Below are positions 54,191 through 63,860 of a stretch of 64,000 nt of DNA, piece by piece. Origin of the DNA: Promicromonospora umidemergens (lineage in GTDB: Bacteria; Actinomycetota; Actinomycetes; Actinomycetales; Cellulomonadaceae); assembly GCF_024171995.1 (NCBI RefSeq), contig NZ_JAMTCT010000011.1, positions 124,001 through 188,000 on the forward strand, in the 5' to 3' direction. The translations under genes were made by a program, and so were the position numbers. The stretch's first letter is position 1; every line of letters starts with the position of its first letter. The notes under the pieces are model-generated. The model worked only from the letters and a program-made list of their open reading frames with translations. It ran no database searches and had not been told where the DNA came from.

Positions 54191-56665
54191 TTGACCGATT
54201 CATCCGGTCTGACACCGTCCTCTCCGCCGCCGCGGCACCCCGGCCTTTCCGTATTCGGCCTTGGTCCGACTCAGGACGGGACATCGAACGGTAGAACGAG
54301 CAGAACATCGAACGGTATGTCGAACGGGAACGGCTTCGGCGCCGGCAGGCCTGCTCGTGCCGACGCGGTGAGCGTGCCCCCGAGCATCCCGCCGAGCAAC
54401 GCGCCGCGGGGCGCTCACCGGGCAGCCGGCGGCGCGGAACCGCGGAGGCACGCACCGAGCACCGGCATCCCGCGGACCCTGCCGCCGTCGGTCGGCGATG
54501 TGGTCCTGCGCGCCGCGGTGAGCGTGGGCATCCCCGTCTTCCTGACCGGGCCCACCGAGGACGGCATGCCGATGCTGTGGGCCAACAGCGCGTTCGAGCA
54601 CTACGCGGGCGTGCGGTTCACCGACTTCGCCGGGTACACGGTGCGTCGGCTCGGCGAGATGCTCGTGGAGCCGCAGGACCTCGAGCGGATGACCGAGCTG
54701 GTCAACGCGGGCCAGGAGGTGCACGCGACCGTGCGCTCCCACCTGCGTGGTGGCACGCACGGCTGGGCCCAGCTCACGCTCACCCCTGTCCGTGCGGGCC
54801 GCAGCGAACGCATCACCCACTGGGTCGGCTTCAGCGTGGACGTCTCCGACCACATGGAGCGGCACGCTGCCCAGCTCGCGAGCCTCGAGGTCGAGCGGCA
54901 GCAGCGCGAGGACCTCGACCTCATCGCGCAGACCACCGAGATCCTGACCGACCTCGAGTACCCGTACGCCCTGCGCGACATCGCGGAGCTGCTCCAGTCG
55001 ATGGTGCGCTGGGCCGGTTTCTACGTGAACGACGACGGTCTCAGGCACGCCGCAGGCATCGACGTCGCGGCACCGCCGAGCGGCCGTGGACGCAGGCACG
55101 CGCGGTACATCGAGGGCGACAACATCGCGGACAAGAGCCAGCGCCGTCGGCCGCAGACCGATGCGCTCGGTGACTCCGTCACCACCGGGCCCATGCCCAT
55201 CCTCGAGGTGGTGGACTCGGTGCAGGACGTGCTCGACGGCGCGCTCGACGGCCCCGTCGCGCTGCACCTCGACATCCCGCACGCGCCGCACTCGGCGTCG
55301 GGCTGGCTGCAGCGCGACCTCACGCTGCGCCTCGCCGACGAGCTGGGCAAGGCGCCCGAGTCGGTCGTGGTGCACCCCGTAGCCGGACGGCGGGACGTGC
55401 TCGGGCTGGTCGTGATCGTCCCGGACGAGGACGAGCCGGGCGACTACGTCGATGCCGACGAGTCGGACACGCTGCGCACGGTGGTGGAGGTGGTGGCCCG
55501 TCGCGCGGGCAGCGCCATCGACAACGCGCGCATGTACGCGCGGGAGCACAAGCTCGCCGAGACCTTGCAGCGCGCCATGCTCCCCGAGCAGGCCGACGTC
55601 GCGGGGCTCGACGTATGGACCTACTACGCCCCGAACGCCGAGCACGCCCAGGTGGGCGGTGACTGGTACGACGTGCTGCAGATCTCGCCGGAGCTCGTCG
55701 GCCTGGTCATCGGCGACGTCGTCGGGCACGACGTCGAGGCCGCCGCGACCATGGGGCAGCTGCGGTCCGTGGTGCGCTCGTACGCCTTCGAGCTGTCGAC
55801 GCCGAGCCGCGTGCTCGAACGCGTGGACCAGCTCGTCGCCGGCATGGGCATCCCGCGCTCGGCAAGCATGGTGTACGCCTCCCTGAAGCGCGAGGAGGAG
55901 CCGGACGTCTGGACCATCGGCTACTCGCGTGCGGGCCATCTGCCGCCGCTCCTGCTGCGTGCCGGCGAGGTGATCAAGCTGGACGAGGGCGGCGGTGCGC
56001 TCGTCGGCTTCGGGTCACGGGAGCGGACCACCGGCGAGGCGCGCCTCCAGCCGGGTGACACGCTCCTGTTCTACACGGACGGGCTGATCGAGCGGCGCGA
56101 CCGGTCCCTGCGGCTGGGCCTCGATGCGCTGCTGGAGACGGCGTCGGCCATCACGGCCCGTGACGCAGCGGGTGTGGGCGAGGAGCTGCTGTCCCGCCTG
56201 GCGGACGCACCGGAGGACGACGTGGCGATAGTCGTGGTCCGCATCCCCGACCCGACCGGCGACGCCGGGGAGACCGCTCTGTCGCCGCGGTGGCGGCGCT
56301 GGATGCTGCCGAGCGAGCCGTCGTCGATCGGCAGGGCCCGGCACTCGGTGCTGCGCACCTGTCAGGCGTGGGGGATCGAGGAGTCCGCGCAGGCGGAGCT
56401 CGTGGTGTCGGAGCTGGTCGCGAACGGTGTGCTGCACGGTTGGGGGCACATCGCGCTGCGCCTGTACGACACCGGCGACGGGCTGCGGATCGAGGTCGAG
56501 GACAACAACCCCGCGCCGCCGGTCGCCACCGACGGGCACCCGAACCGCCTGGGTGGGTTCGGCATGCAGATCGTGGACCGGCTGGCCGAGTGGGGCTGGC
56601 GCCCGTCGGGCAGCGGAAAGCTGGTCTGGGCAAAGCTCCGTCGCCAGCCCACCCCACCCAAGTAG
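54191..56665 (+). CDS. PAS-GAF-SpoIIE phosphatase-HATPase switch protein (RsbU/RsbW-like)
   Basis: About 824 aa. A low-complexity N-terminus (to about residue 95) is followed by a PAS domain (VFLTGPTEDGMPMLWANSAF), a GAF region (about 240-440), a PP2C/SpoIIE phosphatase (LQRAMLPEQADVAGLDVWTY; VGGDWYDVL; GDVVGHDVEAAA) and a C-terminal HATPase (SELVANGVLHGWGHI). The start is TTG 54191 because GGGAGGG stands 4 nt upstream. Having phosphatase and kinase-like domains in one chain lets it both phosphorylate and dephosphorylate STAS partners, two of which flank it. Confidence 0.93.
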   Translation: MTDSSGLTPSSPPPRHPGLSVFGLGPTQDGTSNGRTSRTSNGMSNGNGFGAGRPARADAVSVPPSIPPSNAPRGAHRAAGGAEPRRHAPSTGIPRTLPPSVGDVVLRAAVSVGIPVFLTGPTEDGMPMLWANSAFEHYAGVRFTDFAGYTVRRLGEMLVEPQDLERMTELVNAGQEVHATVRSHLRGGTHGWAQLTLTPVRAGRSERITHWVGFSVDVSDHMERHAAQLASLEVERQQREDLDLIAQTTEILTDLEYPYALRDIAELLQSMVRWAGFYVNDDGLRHAAGIDVAAPPSGRGRRHARYIEGDNIADKSQRRRPQTDALGDSVTTGPMPILEVVDSVQDVLDGALDGPVALHLDIPHAPHSASGWLQRDLTLRLADELGKAPESVVVHPVAGRRDVLGLVVIVPDEDEPGDYVDADESDTLRTVVEVVARRAGSAIDNARMYAREHKLAETLQRAMLPEQADVAGLDVWTYYAPNAEHAQVGGDWYDVLQISPELVGLVIGDVVGHDVEAAATMGQLRSVVRSYAFELSTPSRVLERVDQLVAGMGIPRSASMVYASLKREEEPDVWTIGYSRAGHLPPLLLRAGEVIKLDEGGGALVGFGSRERTTGEARLQPGDTLLFYTDGLIERRDRSLRLGLDALLETASAITARDAAGVGEELLSRLADAPEDDVAIVVVRIPDPTGDAGETALSPRWRRWMLPSEPSSIGRARHSVLRTCQAWGIEESAQAELVVSELVANGVLHGWGHIALRLYDTGDGLRIEVEDNNPAPPVATDGHPNRLGGFGMQIVDRLAEWGWRPSGSGKLVWAKLRRQPTPPK

Positions 56666-56667
56666 CT

Positions 56668-56731
56668 GGTTGTGGGCGCGATCATTTGTGGCTAGAACGG
56701 ACAGGTAGCCGCAAAGATCGCGCGCACAACC
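56668..56731. terminator. Hairpin between convergent switch-protein and STAS genes
   Basis: Arms 56668-56693 and 56707-56731 pair at about 23 positions with one bulge, around a 13-nt loop. It lies just after the phosphatase gene and before the end of the convergent second STAS gene. Confidence 0.65.
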
Positions 56732-56754
56732 GAGCAGGGGGTTTGGATAACGTT

Positions 56755-57159
56755 TTACGCAGTGGACGCGTCGCGATGGGATAACGGGGACACGTCATCC
56801 TCCCGCGAGGCCAGGACCGCGAATCCCGAGTCAGGGGCGGAGGGCTCGCACGAGTGCTCGTCGTCGATGCGGAAGAGCTCCATCGCTCCGCACACCTCGA
56901 GCACGAACAGATCGCGCTCGTCAGCCCCGCGGATCACGGTGGCGCCGCCGCGCTTGCGGCCGGCGTCGGCCAGCGAGATGAGGAACGCGGCCCCGGTGGA
57001 GTCCATGAACGTGACCCGGCACATGTCGATGACGAGCAGCTGCCTGCGCAGGCCGACGACGCGCGCCGCGATCTCCGGGAACTGGTCTCGTTCGGCGAGG
57101 TCGAGGTCGCCGGCGATCACGAGCGTCGTCGTCGTGGGAGACGTCGCGATCTCGATCAT
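56755..57159 (-). CDS. STAS-domain anti-sigma factor antagonist (second)
   Basis: About 134 aa. The STAS core shows LVIAGDLDLAERDQFPEIAA and the phospho-acceptor serine in VTFMDSTGAAFLISLAD. The ATG 57159 is chosen as TACGCT lies 6 nt upstream and longer starts lack support, so the mRNA may be leaderless. It is convergent with the SpoIIE/HATPase gene and probably a second client of it. It shares the DS(S/T)G motif with the first STAS protein but is otherwise diverged. Confidence 0.92.
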   Translation of the reverse strand: MIEIATSPTTTTLVIAGDLDLAERDQFPEIAARVVGLRRQLLVIDMCRVTFMDSTGAAFLISLADAGRKRGGATVIRGADERDLFVLEVCGAMELFRIDDEHSCEPSAPDSGFAVLASREDDVSPLSHRDASTA

Positions 57160-57290
57160 GTGTCGAGCGTAACGACTGTTGTCGGATCGCACCGGATGAA
57201 AGGCAAAATTCACCATCCCGGCCGGTGTCCGGGGCAATGCCGTGCGGTCCCCTTTGTCCATCCCTGCCGTCGAGGTGTGAGAATTTGCGC

Positions 57291-57734
57291 ATGAGTACTC
57301 ACGAGAACCTGCTGCAGGGCCCCGAGCCGACCTTGCTCCCCGACGACTACCCGGCAGCTCGTGAGCGCCTGACCAGCGGTGACGACCCGGTCGAGGTAGC
57401 GGCGTCGGCCCCGGCGTCGTCCATCGTCTGGGCGGTCCTCGCGGAGGGCGCGCTCGCAGCGGACAGCGCCGCGGGCAATGTCGAGGCGTACGCCTACGCG
57501 CGCACCGGGTACCACCGTGGGCTGGACGCGCTGCGCCGGGCCGGCTGGCGCGGGCAGGGCCCGATCCCGGCGAGCCACGGGCCGAACCAGGGCTTTCTCC
57601 GGGCGCTGCTCGCGCTCTCCCGGGCGGCTCACCTCATCGGCGAGGAGGACGAGTCGGAGCGTTGTGCGAAGTTCCTGACCGACTCGGGCACTTCGGTGGA
57701 CGAGGTACGCGCCCTGACGCTCACCACGAAGTAG
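57291..57734 (+). CDS. DUF3151 family protein
   Basis: About 147 aa, function unknown. It begins MSTHENLLQGPEPTLLPDD and contains RTGYHRGLDALRRAGWRGQG, which match the DUF3151 family found beside fba and purA in many actinobacteria. No catalytic motif is apparent; the protein is soluble and helical. The ATG 57291 lies 6 nt after GAGAAT in an extended TGTGAGAAT context, suggesting a leaderless transcript. It is followed 75 nt later by purA. Confidence 0.9.
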   Translation: MSTHENLLQGPEPTLLPDDYPAARERLTSGDDPVEVAASAPASSIVWAVLAEGALAADSAAGNVEAYAYARTGYHRGLDALRRAGWRGQGPIPASHGPNQGFLRALLALSRAAHLIGEEDESERCAKFLTDSGTSVDEVRALTLTTK

Positions 57735-57809
57735 ACTCGGGCGCGGCCCGCGGGCGCCATCGTGCGCACGACGCGGAGCAACCCCAGCAATCCGAGAAGG
57801 TGGAGATCC

Positions 57810-59102
57810 ATGCCAGGCGTCGTGCTCGTCGGGGCCCAGTGGGGCGATGAGGGCAAGGGAAAGGCGACGGACCTCCTTGGCTCCCGCGTCGATTACGTGG
57901 TCAAGTTCAACGGGGGGAACAACGCGGGACACACCGTCGTCATCGACGACGAGAAGTACGCGCTGCACCTCCTGCCGTCGGGGATCCTGTCGCCGGGCGT
58001 GGTGCCGGTCATCGCCAACGGCGTGGTGGTCGACATCGAGGTCCTCTTCGAGGAGCTCGACGCCCTGATCGAGCGCGGGGTCGACGTGTCCCGCCTGCTC
58101 GTCTCGGGCAGCGCGCACATCATCGCCCCGTACCACCGCACCATCGACAAGGTCACCGAGCGGTTCCTCGGCAAGCGCCGCATCGGCACGACGGGCCGCG
58201 GGATCGGCCCGTCGTACGCCGACAAGATCAACCGCGTCGGGATCCGCATGTGGGACCTGTTCGACGAGAAGATCCTGCGCGCCAAGATCGAGGGCTCGCT
58301 CGACCAGAAGAACCACCTGATGGTGAAGGTCTACAACCGTCGGGCCATCACGGTGGACGAGACGCTCGACGAGCTGCTCCAGTACGCCGACCGGCTGAGG
58401 CCCATGGTCACGGACACCGCCGTCGAGCTGGACAAGGCCATCCAGGCGGGCAAGACCGTCCTGTTCGAGGCGGGCCAGGCGACCATGCTCGACATCGACC
58501 ACGGCACCTACCCGTTCGTGACGTCGTCCAGCGCGACGGCGGGCGGCGCGGTGACGGGGTCTGGCATCGGGCCCACCCGGATCGACTCCGTGATCGGTGT
58601 CATCAAGGCGTACACGACGCGCGTCGGCGAGGGACCGTTCCCCACCGAGCTGTTCGACGACAAGGGCGAGTTCCTGCGCAAGACCGGCGGTGAGTACGGC
58701 GTCACCACGGGCCGCGCGCGCCGCACCGGCTGGTACGACGCGGTCATCGCCCGCTACGCGACCCGCATCAACGGGCTCACCGACATCGTGCTCACCAAGC
58801 TCGACGTGCTCACCGGCATGGAGAAGGTGCCCGTCTGCGTGGCGTACGACGTCGACGGCGTCCGCCTCTCCGAGATGCCCACCGACCAGACGGCGTTCCA
58901 CCACGCGAAGCCGATCTACGAGGAGTTCGACGGCTGGTGGGAGGACATCTCCAAGGCCCGCGCCTTCGAGGACCTGCCGCCGAACGCCCAGGCCTACGTG
59001 AAGGCGCTCGAGGAGATGTCCGGCACCCGGATCTCCGCGATCGGCGTGGGCCCGAAGCGCGACGAGATCATCCCTGTCCACGACCTCATCCACAGCCGCT
59101 GA
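57810..59102 (+). CDS. purA: Adenylosuccinate synthetase
   Basis: GTP-dependent first step from IMP to AMP. About 430 aa. The P-loop [13 protein letters not shown] is near the N-terminus, followed by [11 protein letters not shown] (IMP site), [12 protein letters not shown] and the GTP-specificity region [16 protein letters not shown]. The start ATG 57810 follows AGAAGGTGGAG. The downstream purD is 32 nt away and likely co-transcribed. Confidence 0.98.
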   Translation: MPGVVLVGAQWGDEGKGKATDLLGSRVDYVVKFNGGNNAGHTVVIDDEKYALHLLPSGILSPGVVPVIANGVVVDIEVLFEELDALIERGVDVSRLLVSGSAHIIAPYHRTIDKVTERFLGKRRIGTTGRGIGPSYADKINRVGIRMWDLFDEKILRAKIEGSLDQKNHLMVKVYNRRAITVDETLDELLQYADRLRPMVTDTAVELDKAIQAGKTVLFEAGQATMLDIDHGTYPFVTSSSATAGGAVTGSGIGPTRIDSVIGVIKAYTTRVGEGPFPTELFDDKGEFLRKTGGEYGVTTGRARRTGWYDAVIARYATRINGLTDIVLTKLDVLTGMEKVPVCVAYDVDGVRLSEMPTDQTAFHHAKPIYEEFDGWWEDISKARAFEDLPPNAQAYVKALEEMSGTRISAIGVGPKRDEIIPVHDLIHSR

Positions 59103-59134
59103 GTCGGTACCCACCAAGAGAGCCCTCTGCCACA

Positions 59135-60424
59135 GTGAAGATCCTCGTCATCGGGACCGGTGCCCGCGAGCACGCCATCATCCACTCCCTGCACAGGGAG
59201 ACCGCGTCCGGGTCCGCCGCCCATGAGCTGCACGCGGCGCCGGGCAACCCGGGCATCGCGGCGCTGGCCACCCTGCACAAGATCGATCCCCTGGACGGCG
59301 CGGCGGTGGCGGCGCTGGCCGAGCAGGTCGGCGCCGAGCTGGTCGTCGTCGGTCCCGAGGCGCCGCTGGTCGCCGGCGTGGCGGACTCGGTCCGGGCGGC
59401 GGGCGTCCCGGTGTTCGGGCCGTCGGGGGAGGCTGCCCGGCTCGAGGGCTCCAAGTCGTTCGCCAAGGAGGTCATGGCCGCAGCGGGTGTGCCGACGGCC
59501 ATGGCGCACGTGTGCACCGACGCCACAGAGGTCGTCGCGGCGCTCGACGCGTTCGGCGCCCCGTACGTGGTCAAGGACGACGGGCTCGCTGCGGGCAAGG
59601 GCGTGGTCGTCACCGACGACCGCGAGGCCGCGCTCGCGCACGGCGAGGCCTGCCTGTCCCACGAGAACGGCCGCGTGGTGGTCGAGGAGTACCTCGACGG
59701 CCCTGAGGTCTCGCTCTTCTGCGTGTCCGACGGCGTGACGGTGGTCCCGCTGGTCCCGGCGCAGGACTTCAAGCGCGTCGGCAACGATGACGAGGGCCCG
59801 AACACGGGTGGCATGGGCGCCTACAGCCCGCTGGACTGGGCGCCGTCGGGCCTCGTGGACGAGGTCCTGACCCGTGTCGCCCAGCCGACGGTCGAGGAGA
59901 TGGCCCGCCGCGGCACCCCGTTCTCCGGCGTGCTGTACGTCGGGCTGGCACTCACGAGCCGGGGCACCCGCGTGGTGGAGTTCAACGCGCGCTTCGGCGA
60001 CCCGGAGACCCAGTCCGTGCTGGCCCGGCTCGTCACGCCGCTCTCGGAGGTCATGCTCGCGGCGGCGCGCGGCAGGCTCGCCGAGCTGGAGGCGCTGCGC
60101 TGGCGCCCCGAGGCGTCGGTGACCGTGGTCGTCGCGTCGGAGGGCTATCCAGAGCTGGCCCGGTCCGGCGACCCGGTCACCGGCATCGAGGATGCCGAGG
60201 CGCTCCCCGGGGTGCACGTGCTGCACGCGGGCACCGGCCGCGCCGGGGCCGGCGACCTGGTCAGCGCCGGCGGACGCGTCCTGTCCGTCGTGGCGCTGGG
60301 CACCGACCTGGCGGACGCCCGGCGTCGGGCCTACGAGGGCGTCGCGAAGATCGGGCTCAAGGGCTCGCACCACCGCACGGACATCGCGCTGAAGGCGGAG
60401 CGCGGCGAGGTCACCGTCCCGTAG
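59135..60424 (+). CDS. purD: Phosphoribosylamine-glycine ligase
   Basis: ATP-grasp ligase of purine synthesis (GAR synthetase). About 429 aa. The N-terminal domain begins VKILVIGTGAREHAI, the ATP-grasp loop reads VKDDGLAAGKGVVV, and the catalytic region includes FNARFGDPETQSVLARL. GTG 59135 gives the expected start and lies 32 nt after purA. It is convergent with the sugar-binding/PAS protein, 13 nt apart, with no obvious hairpin in the gap. Confidence 0.97.
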   Translation: MKILVIGTGAREHAIIHSLHRETASGSAAHELHAAPGNPGIAALATLHKIDPLDGAAVAALAEQVGAELVVVGPEAPLVAGVADSVRAAGVPVFGPSGEAARLEGSKSFAKEVMAAAGVPTAMAHVCTDATEVVAALDAFGAPYVVKDDGLAAGKGVVVTDDREAALAHGEACLSHENGRVVVEEYLDGPEVSLFCVSDGVTVVPLVPAQDFKRVGNDDEGPNTGGMGAYSPLDWAPSGLVDEVLTRVAQPTVEEMARRGTPFSGVLYVGLALTSRGTRVVEFNARFGDPETQSVLARLVTPLSEVMLAAARGRLAELEALRWRPEASVTVVVASEGYPELARSGDPVTGIEDAEALPGVHVLHAGTGRAGAGDLVSAGGRVLSVVALGTDLADARRRAYEGVAKIGLKGSHHRTDIALKAERGEVTVP

Positions 60425-60437
60425 GACGGCGCCGCCG

Positions 60438-62684
60438 TCACCGCGCCACGCCCCGGCGTTCCCGCGCAGGCATGCCCGTCACGTCCATGAGCACCCCGAT
60501 CATGCGCGCGCGGATGCCTGCGTCGTCGGTCACGGTGGTGGCGCGGCAGCGCACCCACATCTCGCGGCCGTCGGCGGCGAGCAGGCGGTGCTCCAGGTCG
60601 AGCGGCTCGGTAGCACCGGCGAGCTGGCGGGCGATGGCGATCTGCACGGCCCGCACGTCCTGCGGGTGCACGCGCCCGGTCCACTCCTCGATGCCGGTGC
60701 ACGAGGCGTCGTCGGGCAGGCCGACAAGGGCCCGCCAGGTGCGCGAGTAGAAGACCTGGCCGGTCGCGATGTCCCAGTCCCAGGAGCCCTCGAGAGCGAC
60801 GTCCTGGACCAGGGCGTTGCGCTCGACCTCGGTGCGGAGGTCGAGCACCAGCGCGCGTTCCCTGGCGGCGGCCTCTGCGAGCGCCGCCTGCTGCTGCTGC
60901 AGCGAGGTGAGGCGGGCCTCGCGGTCGAGCGCGACGGCGACCATGGCCGCCCAGTGGTCGTACTTGTCGCGGGAGCTGGTGGCGTGCGTGTCGACGCCGC
61001 CGCCGATGGCGAGCATGCCCCAGTCGCTCTGCCCGAACGTCACCGGCACGACGAACACGACGCCTTCGCCGGCCAGCGCCGGCGGCGGGAACTTGCTCAC
61101 GGGCAGGTGTGTGCCGACCAGGGCGGTCGCCTTGCGGGACGCCGCGGTGGTGCCGACGATCTCGAGGGTCCGTGCCCCGTTCACGGGGCCGGGTGCCGGT
61201 GCGGCGCCGGGCAGGGGGGCCACCTCGACGTCGGTCCACAGGGCGAGCGTGGCGGGGCCGCGGTGCGCGCGGGGTAGCCAGGTGAGTGCGCGGATCGCCC
61301 GGCCGTCGCCGTGCAGCAGGTCCAGGTCGAGCTCGTACTGGTCGCCGATCGTGCGTTCGAGCTGTCCGGACCGGGCCAGCAGGGTCTGGGTGCAGCCGGC
61401 GCTGAGGGCGACGAGCACGTCGGTGGCCGTGTGGGTGACCGCGCGAGCGCGTGCGGCGCGGCTCGGGGGGCTGGGCCGCTCGCCGGGCACCGCTGGTACC
61501 TGGCCGCTGCGCACCTGTGCGCGGAACTCCTCCTCGACCGACCGCAGCGCGGGGATGAGCTGTTCCAGCGCCTCCGGGTGGGGCCGGAGCGCTCGCGTGC
61601 TCTCGGCGAGGCTCGTGAGCGTCGCCTGCGTGGGCGCCTGGCCCAGTGCCGCAGCGCTCCGGAAGAGCCGCTGCACGCCCCTGAGCCAGGAGTCGAGGTC
61701 GGCACCTGGCCCGAGGCGCGCCTCCGCGCCGTCGAACGTCGCGCGTGCCACCTCGCCGAGCCGCCGCCACGCCGTCGAGCCCTCCTGCGCGGGGAGGCCT
61801 TCGAGGAGCGTGCCGGCGCGTGCGTCGAGGCAGCCGCACGACTCTCGCGTGACGAGCGTCGAGCGGGACAGGTGCTGGCCGGCCACGCGCTCGCCGCGGA
61901 TCCGGGCGAGCAGCAGGGACACCGCGAGCTCGCCGACCTGGTCGTGGTGCGGGTCCACCGAGGCGAGGCGTGGGCGCACCCGGGCGCCCGCCTCGGAGTG
62001 GTCGAACCCGATGATCGCCTGGTCGCCCGGGAGGGACAGTCCTTGGGCGCACAGCGCGCGGGAGAACCCGATCGCGTTGCGGTCCGTCGCGGCGACCGTC
62101 GCCGTCGTCGGCAGCCCTGGACCGCCCACGAGGGCCTGCGCCACGGTGGCGGCGCTCGCCTCCTGGTTGTCGGCCGTGCGGTAGAGCCATTCGGGCCGGG
62201 GCGTGATGCCGTGTGCGACGAGCGTGGCGAGGTAGGCCTCGTGGCGCTCGACGATGTCGGCCTGCCGCAAGTTGCCGAGGAAGCCGATCTCCCGGTGCCC
62301 GTGCGCGATGAGGTGTTCCACCGCCGCGCGGGTCCCGCCCTCGTTGTCCGGTGTCACCACCGGGGCGTCGATGCTGGCCGTGCGCTCGCTGACCAGCACT
62401 ATCGGAGTGCCGTCGTCGTCGATCCGGAGCAGTGTCGCCTCGTTCACCGCGGTGGTGATGACGATGACGCCGTCGAGCTGGCCGAGGCTGACGGCGGCCG
62501 TTCCCGGTGGCCGGTCCGGGAACTGGTCGCGTTCCAGGTCGGCGGGGTAGGTCTGCACCGCGACGACGCGGTGCCCGTCCGGGCGGACGGTGCGCGCGAT
62601 CCCGGCGAGCACCCGCCCGAAGTAGTAGCCACCGACCACCGGGGACAGCACCCCGATGACATACCTGCGCTTTCCACTAAGCAT
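60438..62684 (-). CDS. Sugar-binding-domain/PAS sensor protein without output domain
   Basis: About 748 aa. Residues 1-290 resemble the effector domain of LacI regulators (YVIGVLSPVVGGYYFG; VTPDNEGGTRAAVEHLIAHG) but no DNA-binding helix precedes them. A cysteine pair, RESCGCLDA, follows near residue 300. The centre is helical and GAF-like; the C-terminus is a PAS/PAC domain (GSWDWDIATGQVFYSRTW; MIGVLMDVTG). No kinase, GGDEF, EAL or HTH is seen. The start ATG 62684 is preferred over TTG 62717. Divergent from a LacI regulator, so perhaps a sugar-sensing partner. Confidence 0.8.
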   Translation of the reverse strand: MLSGKRRYVIGVLSPVVGGYYFGRVLAGIARTVRPDGHRVVAVQTYPADLERDQFPDRPPGTAAVSLGQLDGVIVITTAVNEATLLRIDDDGTPIVLVSERTASIDAPVVTPDNEGGTRAAVEHLIAHGHREIGFLGNLRQADIVERHEAYLATLVAHGITPRPEWLYRTADNQEASAATVAQALVGGPGLPTTATVAATDRNAIGFSRALCAQGLSLPGDQAIIGFDHSEAGARVRPRLASVDPHHDQVGELAVSLLLARIRGERVAGQHLSRSTLVTRESCGCLDARAGTLLEGLPAQEGSTAWRRLGEVARATFDGAEARLGPGADLDSWLRGVQRLFRSAAALGQAPTQATLTSLAESTRALRPHPEALEQLIPALRSVEEEFRAQVRSGQVPAVPGERPSPPSRAARARAVTHTATDVLVALSAGCTQTLLARSGQLERTIGDQYELDLDLLHGDGRAIRALTWLPRAHRGPATLALWTDVEVAPLPGAAPAPGPVNGARTLEIVGTTAASRKATALVGTHLPVSKFPPPALAGEGVVFVVPVTFGQSDWGMLAIGGGVDTHATSSRDKYDHWAAMVAVALDREARLTSLQQQQAALAEAAARERALVLDLRTEVERNALVQDVALEGSWDWDIATGQVFYSRTWRALVGLPDDASCTGIEEWTGRVHPQDVRAVQIAIARQLAGATEPLDLEHRLLAADGREMWVRCRATTVTDDAGIRARMIGVLMDVTGMPARERRGVAR

Positions 62685-62747
62685 ACAAATACACCCGTCT
62701 TCGTTGACGCTGTGCAAAATTCACCCGAGGGTGCATGCTACGTGGTT
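62685..62747. promoter_or_regulatory. Divergent region between PAS sensor and LacI-type regulator
   Basis: About 63 bp, AT-richer than the flanks. CACCCGAGGGTG (62722-62733) is a 5-bp-arm palindrome. It could be a regulator site, but the evidence is weak. Confidence 0.35.
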
Positions 62748-63860
62748 ATGGTCCCAACGTCGCGACCGAACGATCCTGAACTGTCCGAATTTCCGACGCA
62801 TGCGCGCCGGCCGACGATTGTTGACGTTGCCAGGGTGGCCGGCGTGTCCACGGCGGTCGTCTCGTACACCCTGAACGGCCGCAGAGGGGTCTCCGCCACG
62901 ACCAGGGAGCGGGTGCTCCGGGTGGCGGACGAGCTGGGCTGGCGACCCGCCACGGCGGCCAGGTCCCTCCGCAGCGGCCCGGCTGCCGCGGCTCTGGTGG
63001 TGGTGCACGACCAGCCGTTCGGCACGCGTGCCGCGTTCCCGCTCGACCTCGTGGCGGGCGCGCTCCAGACCCTGGGCCCGGACACGCTCACGCTGGCGGT
63101 GCACGTCGCAGAGTCACCCGCGGACGCGGCGCAGCTCATGGACCGCTGGTGGACGGAACGCCGCTACGCGGCCTTCGTCGTCACGGGCGTCCGGGTCGAC
63201 GACGCGCGCCTCGCGGCCCTGCGTACCCTCCCGGCGCCCGCCGTGGTGGTGGGAGCCGCGGTCGACAACGCGCCCGGCACCTGGCAGCACGTGGTCCTTG
63301 ACGACGGCGACGCGTTCGCACAGGTGGGTTCCTTCCTTGCGGGCCTCGGGCACCGGCGGATCGCGATGGTCGCAGGGTCGGAGCGTCTGGTCGCGCCGGC
63401 CCGCCGTGCGGCCGCGCTGGAGGCGGCGCTCGTGGGGTACGGCATCGAGCTGCGCACGGTCGCGGGCGACGGCCCAGAGCGCGCGTCGGCGGCGCTGCGC
63501 CCGCTGCTCTCCGCGGCCGACCGCCCCACGGCGATCGTGACCGACGACGACGCCACCGCCGGCCTCGTGCTCGACGTCGCACGGCGGCTCGGTCTCGGCG
63601 TGCCGTGGGACCTGTCGGTCGTCGCGGGGACCGACTCGCCGGCCTGCTACCTGACGGCGCCGTCGCTCACCGCCGTGCCGTATCCCGTCGAGGAGCTCGG
63701 CCGGGCCACCGGCAGAGCCCTGCGCGCGGTCCTCGGCACCGCGACGTCCCGGCGTGCGGTGGGGGTGGATCCGACGGAGGGCGCCGCGCCGCCGTCGGGC
63801 ACCGTGCCGGTGGGGCGGCTCGTTGTGCGCGGCTCGACGGCGCCTCCGCCCGGGGACTAA
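62748..63860 (+). CDS. LacI-family transcriptional regulator
   Basis: About 370 aa. The N-terminal helix-turn-helix reads TIVDVARVAGVSTAVVSYTL, with the hinge helix RPATAARSLRSG. The effector domain covers residues 75-340 (VLDDGDAFAQVGSFLAGLGH; DDDATAGLVLDVARRLGLG). The start ATG 62748 leaves about 25 residues before the HTH; no ribosome site is clear. It probably regulates sugar-related genes beyond the window or itself. The divergent PAS protein carries a similar ligand domain. Confidence 0.93.
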   Translation: MVPTSRPNDPELSEFPTHARRPTIVDVARVAGVSTAVVSYTLNGRRGVSATTRERVLRVADELGWRPATAARSLRSGPAAAALVVVHDQPFGTRAAFPLDLVAGALQTLGPDTLTLAVHVAESPADAAQLMDRWWTERRYAAFVVTGVRVDDARLAALRTLPAPAVVVGAAVDNAPGTWQHVVLDDGDAFAQVGSFLAGLGHRRIAMVAGSERLVAPARRAAALEAALVGYGIELRTVAGDGPERASAALRPLLSAADRPTAIVTDDDATAGLVLDVARRLGLGVPWDLSVVAGTDSPACYLTAPSLTAVPYPVEELGRATGRALRAVLGTATSRRAVGVDPTEGAAPPSGTVPVGRLVVRGSTAPPPGD

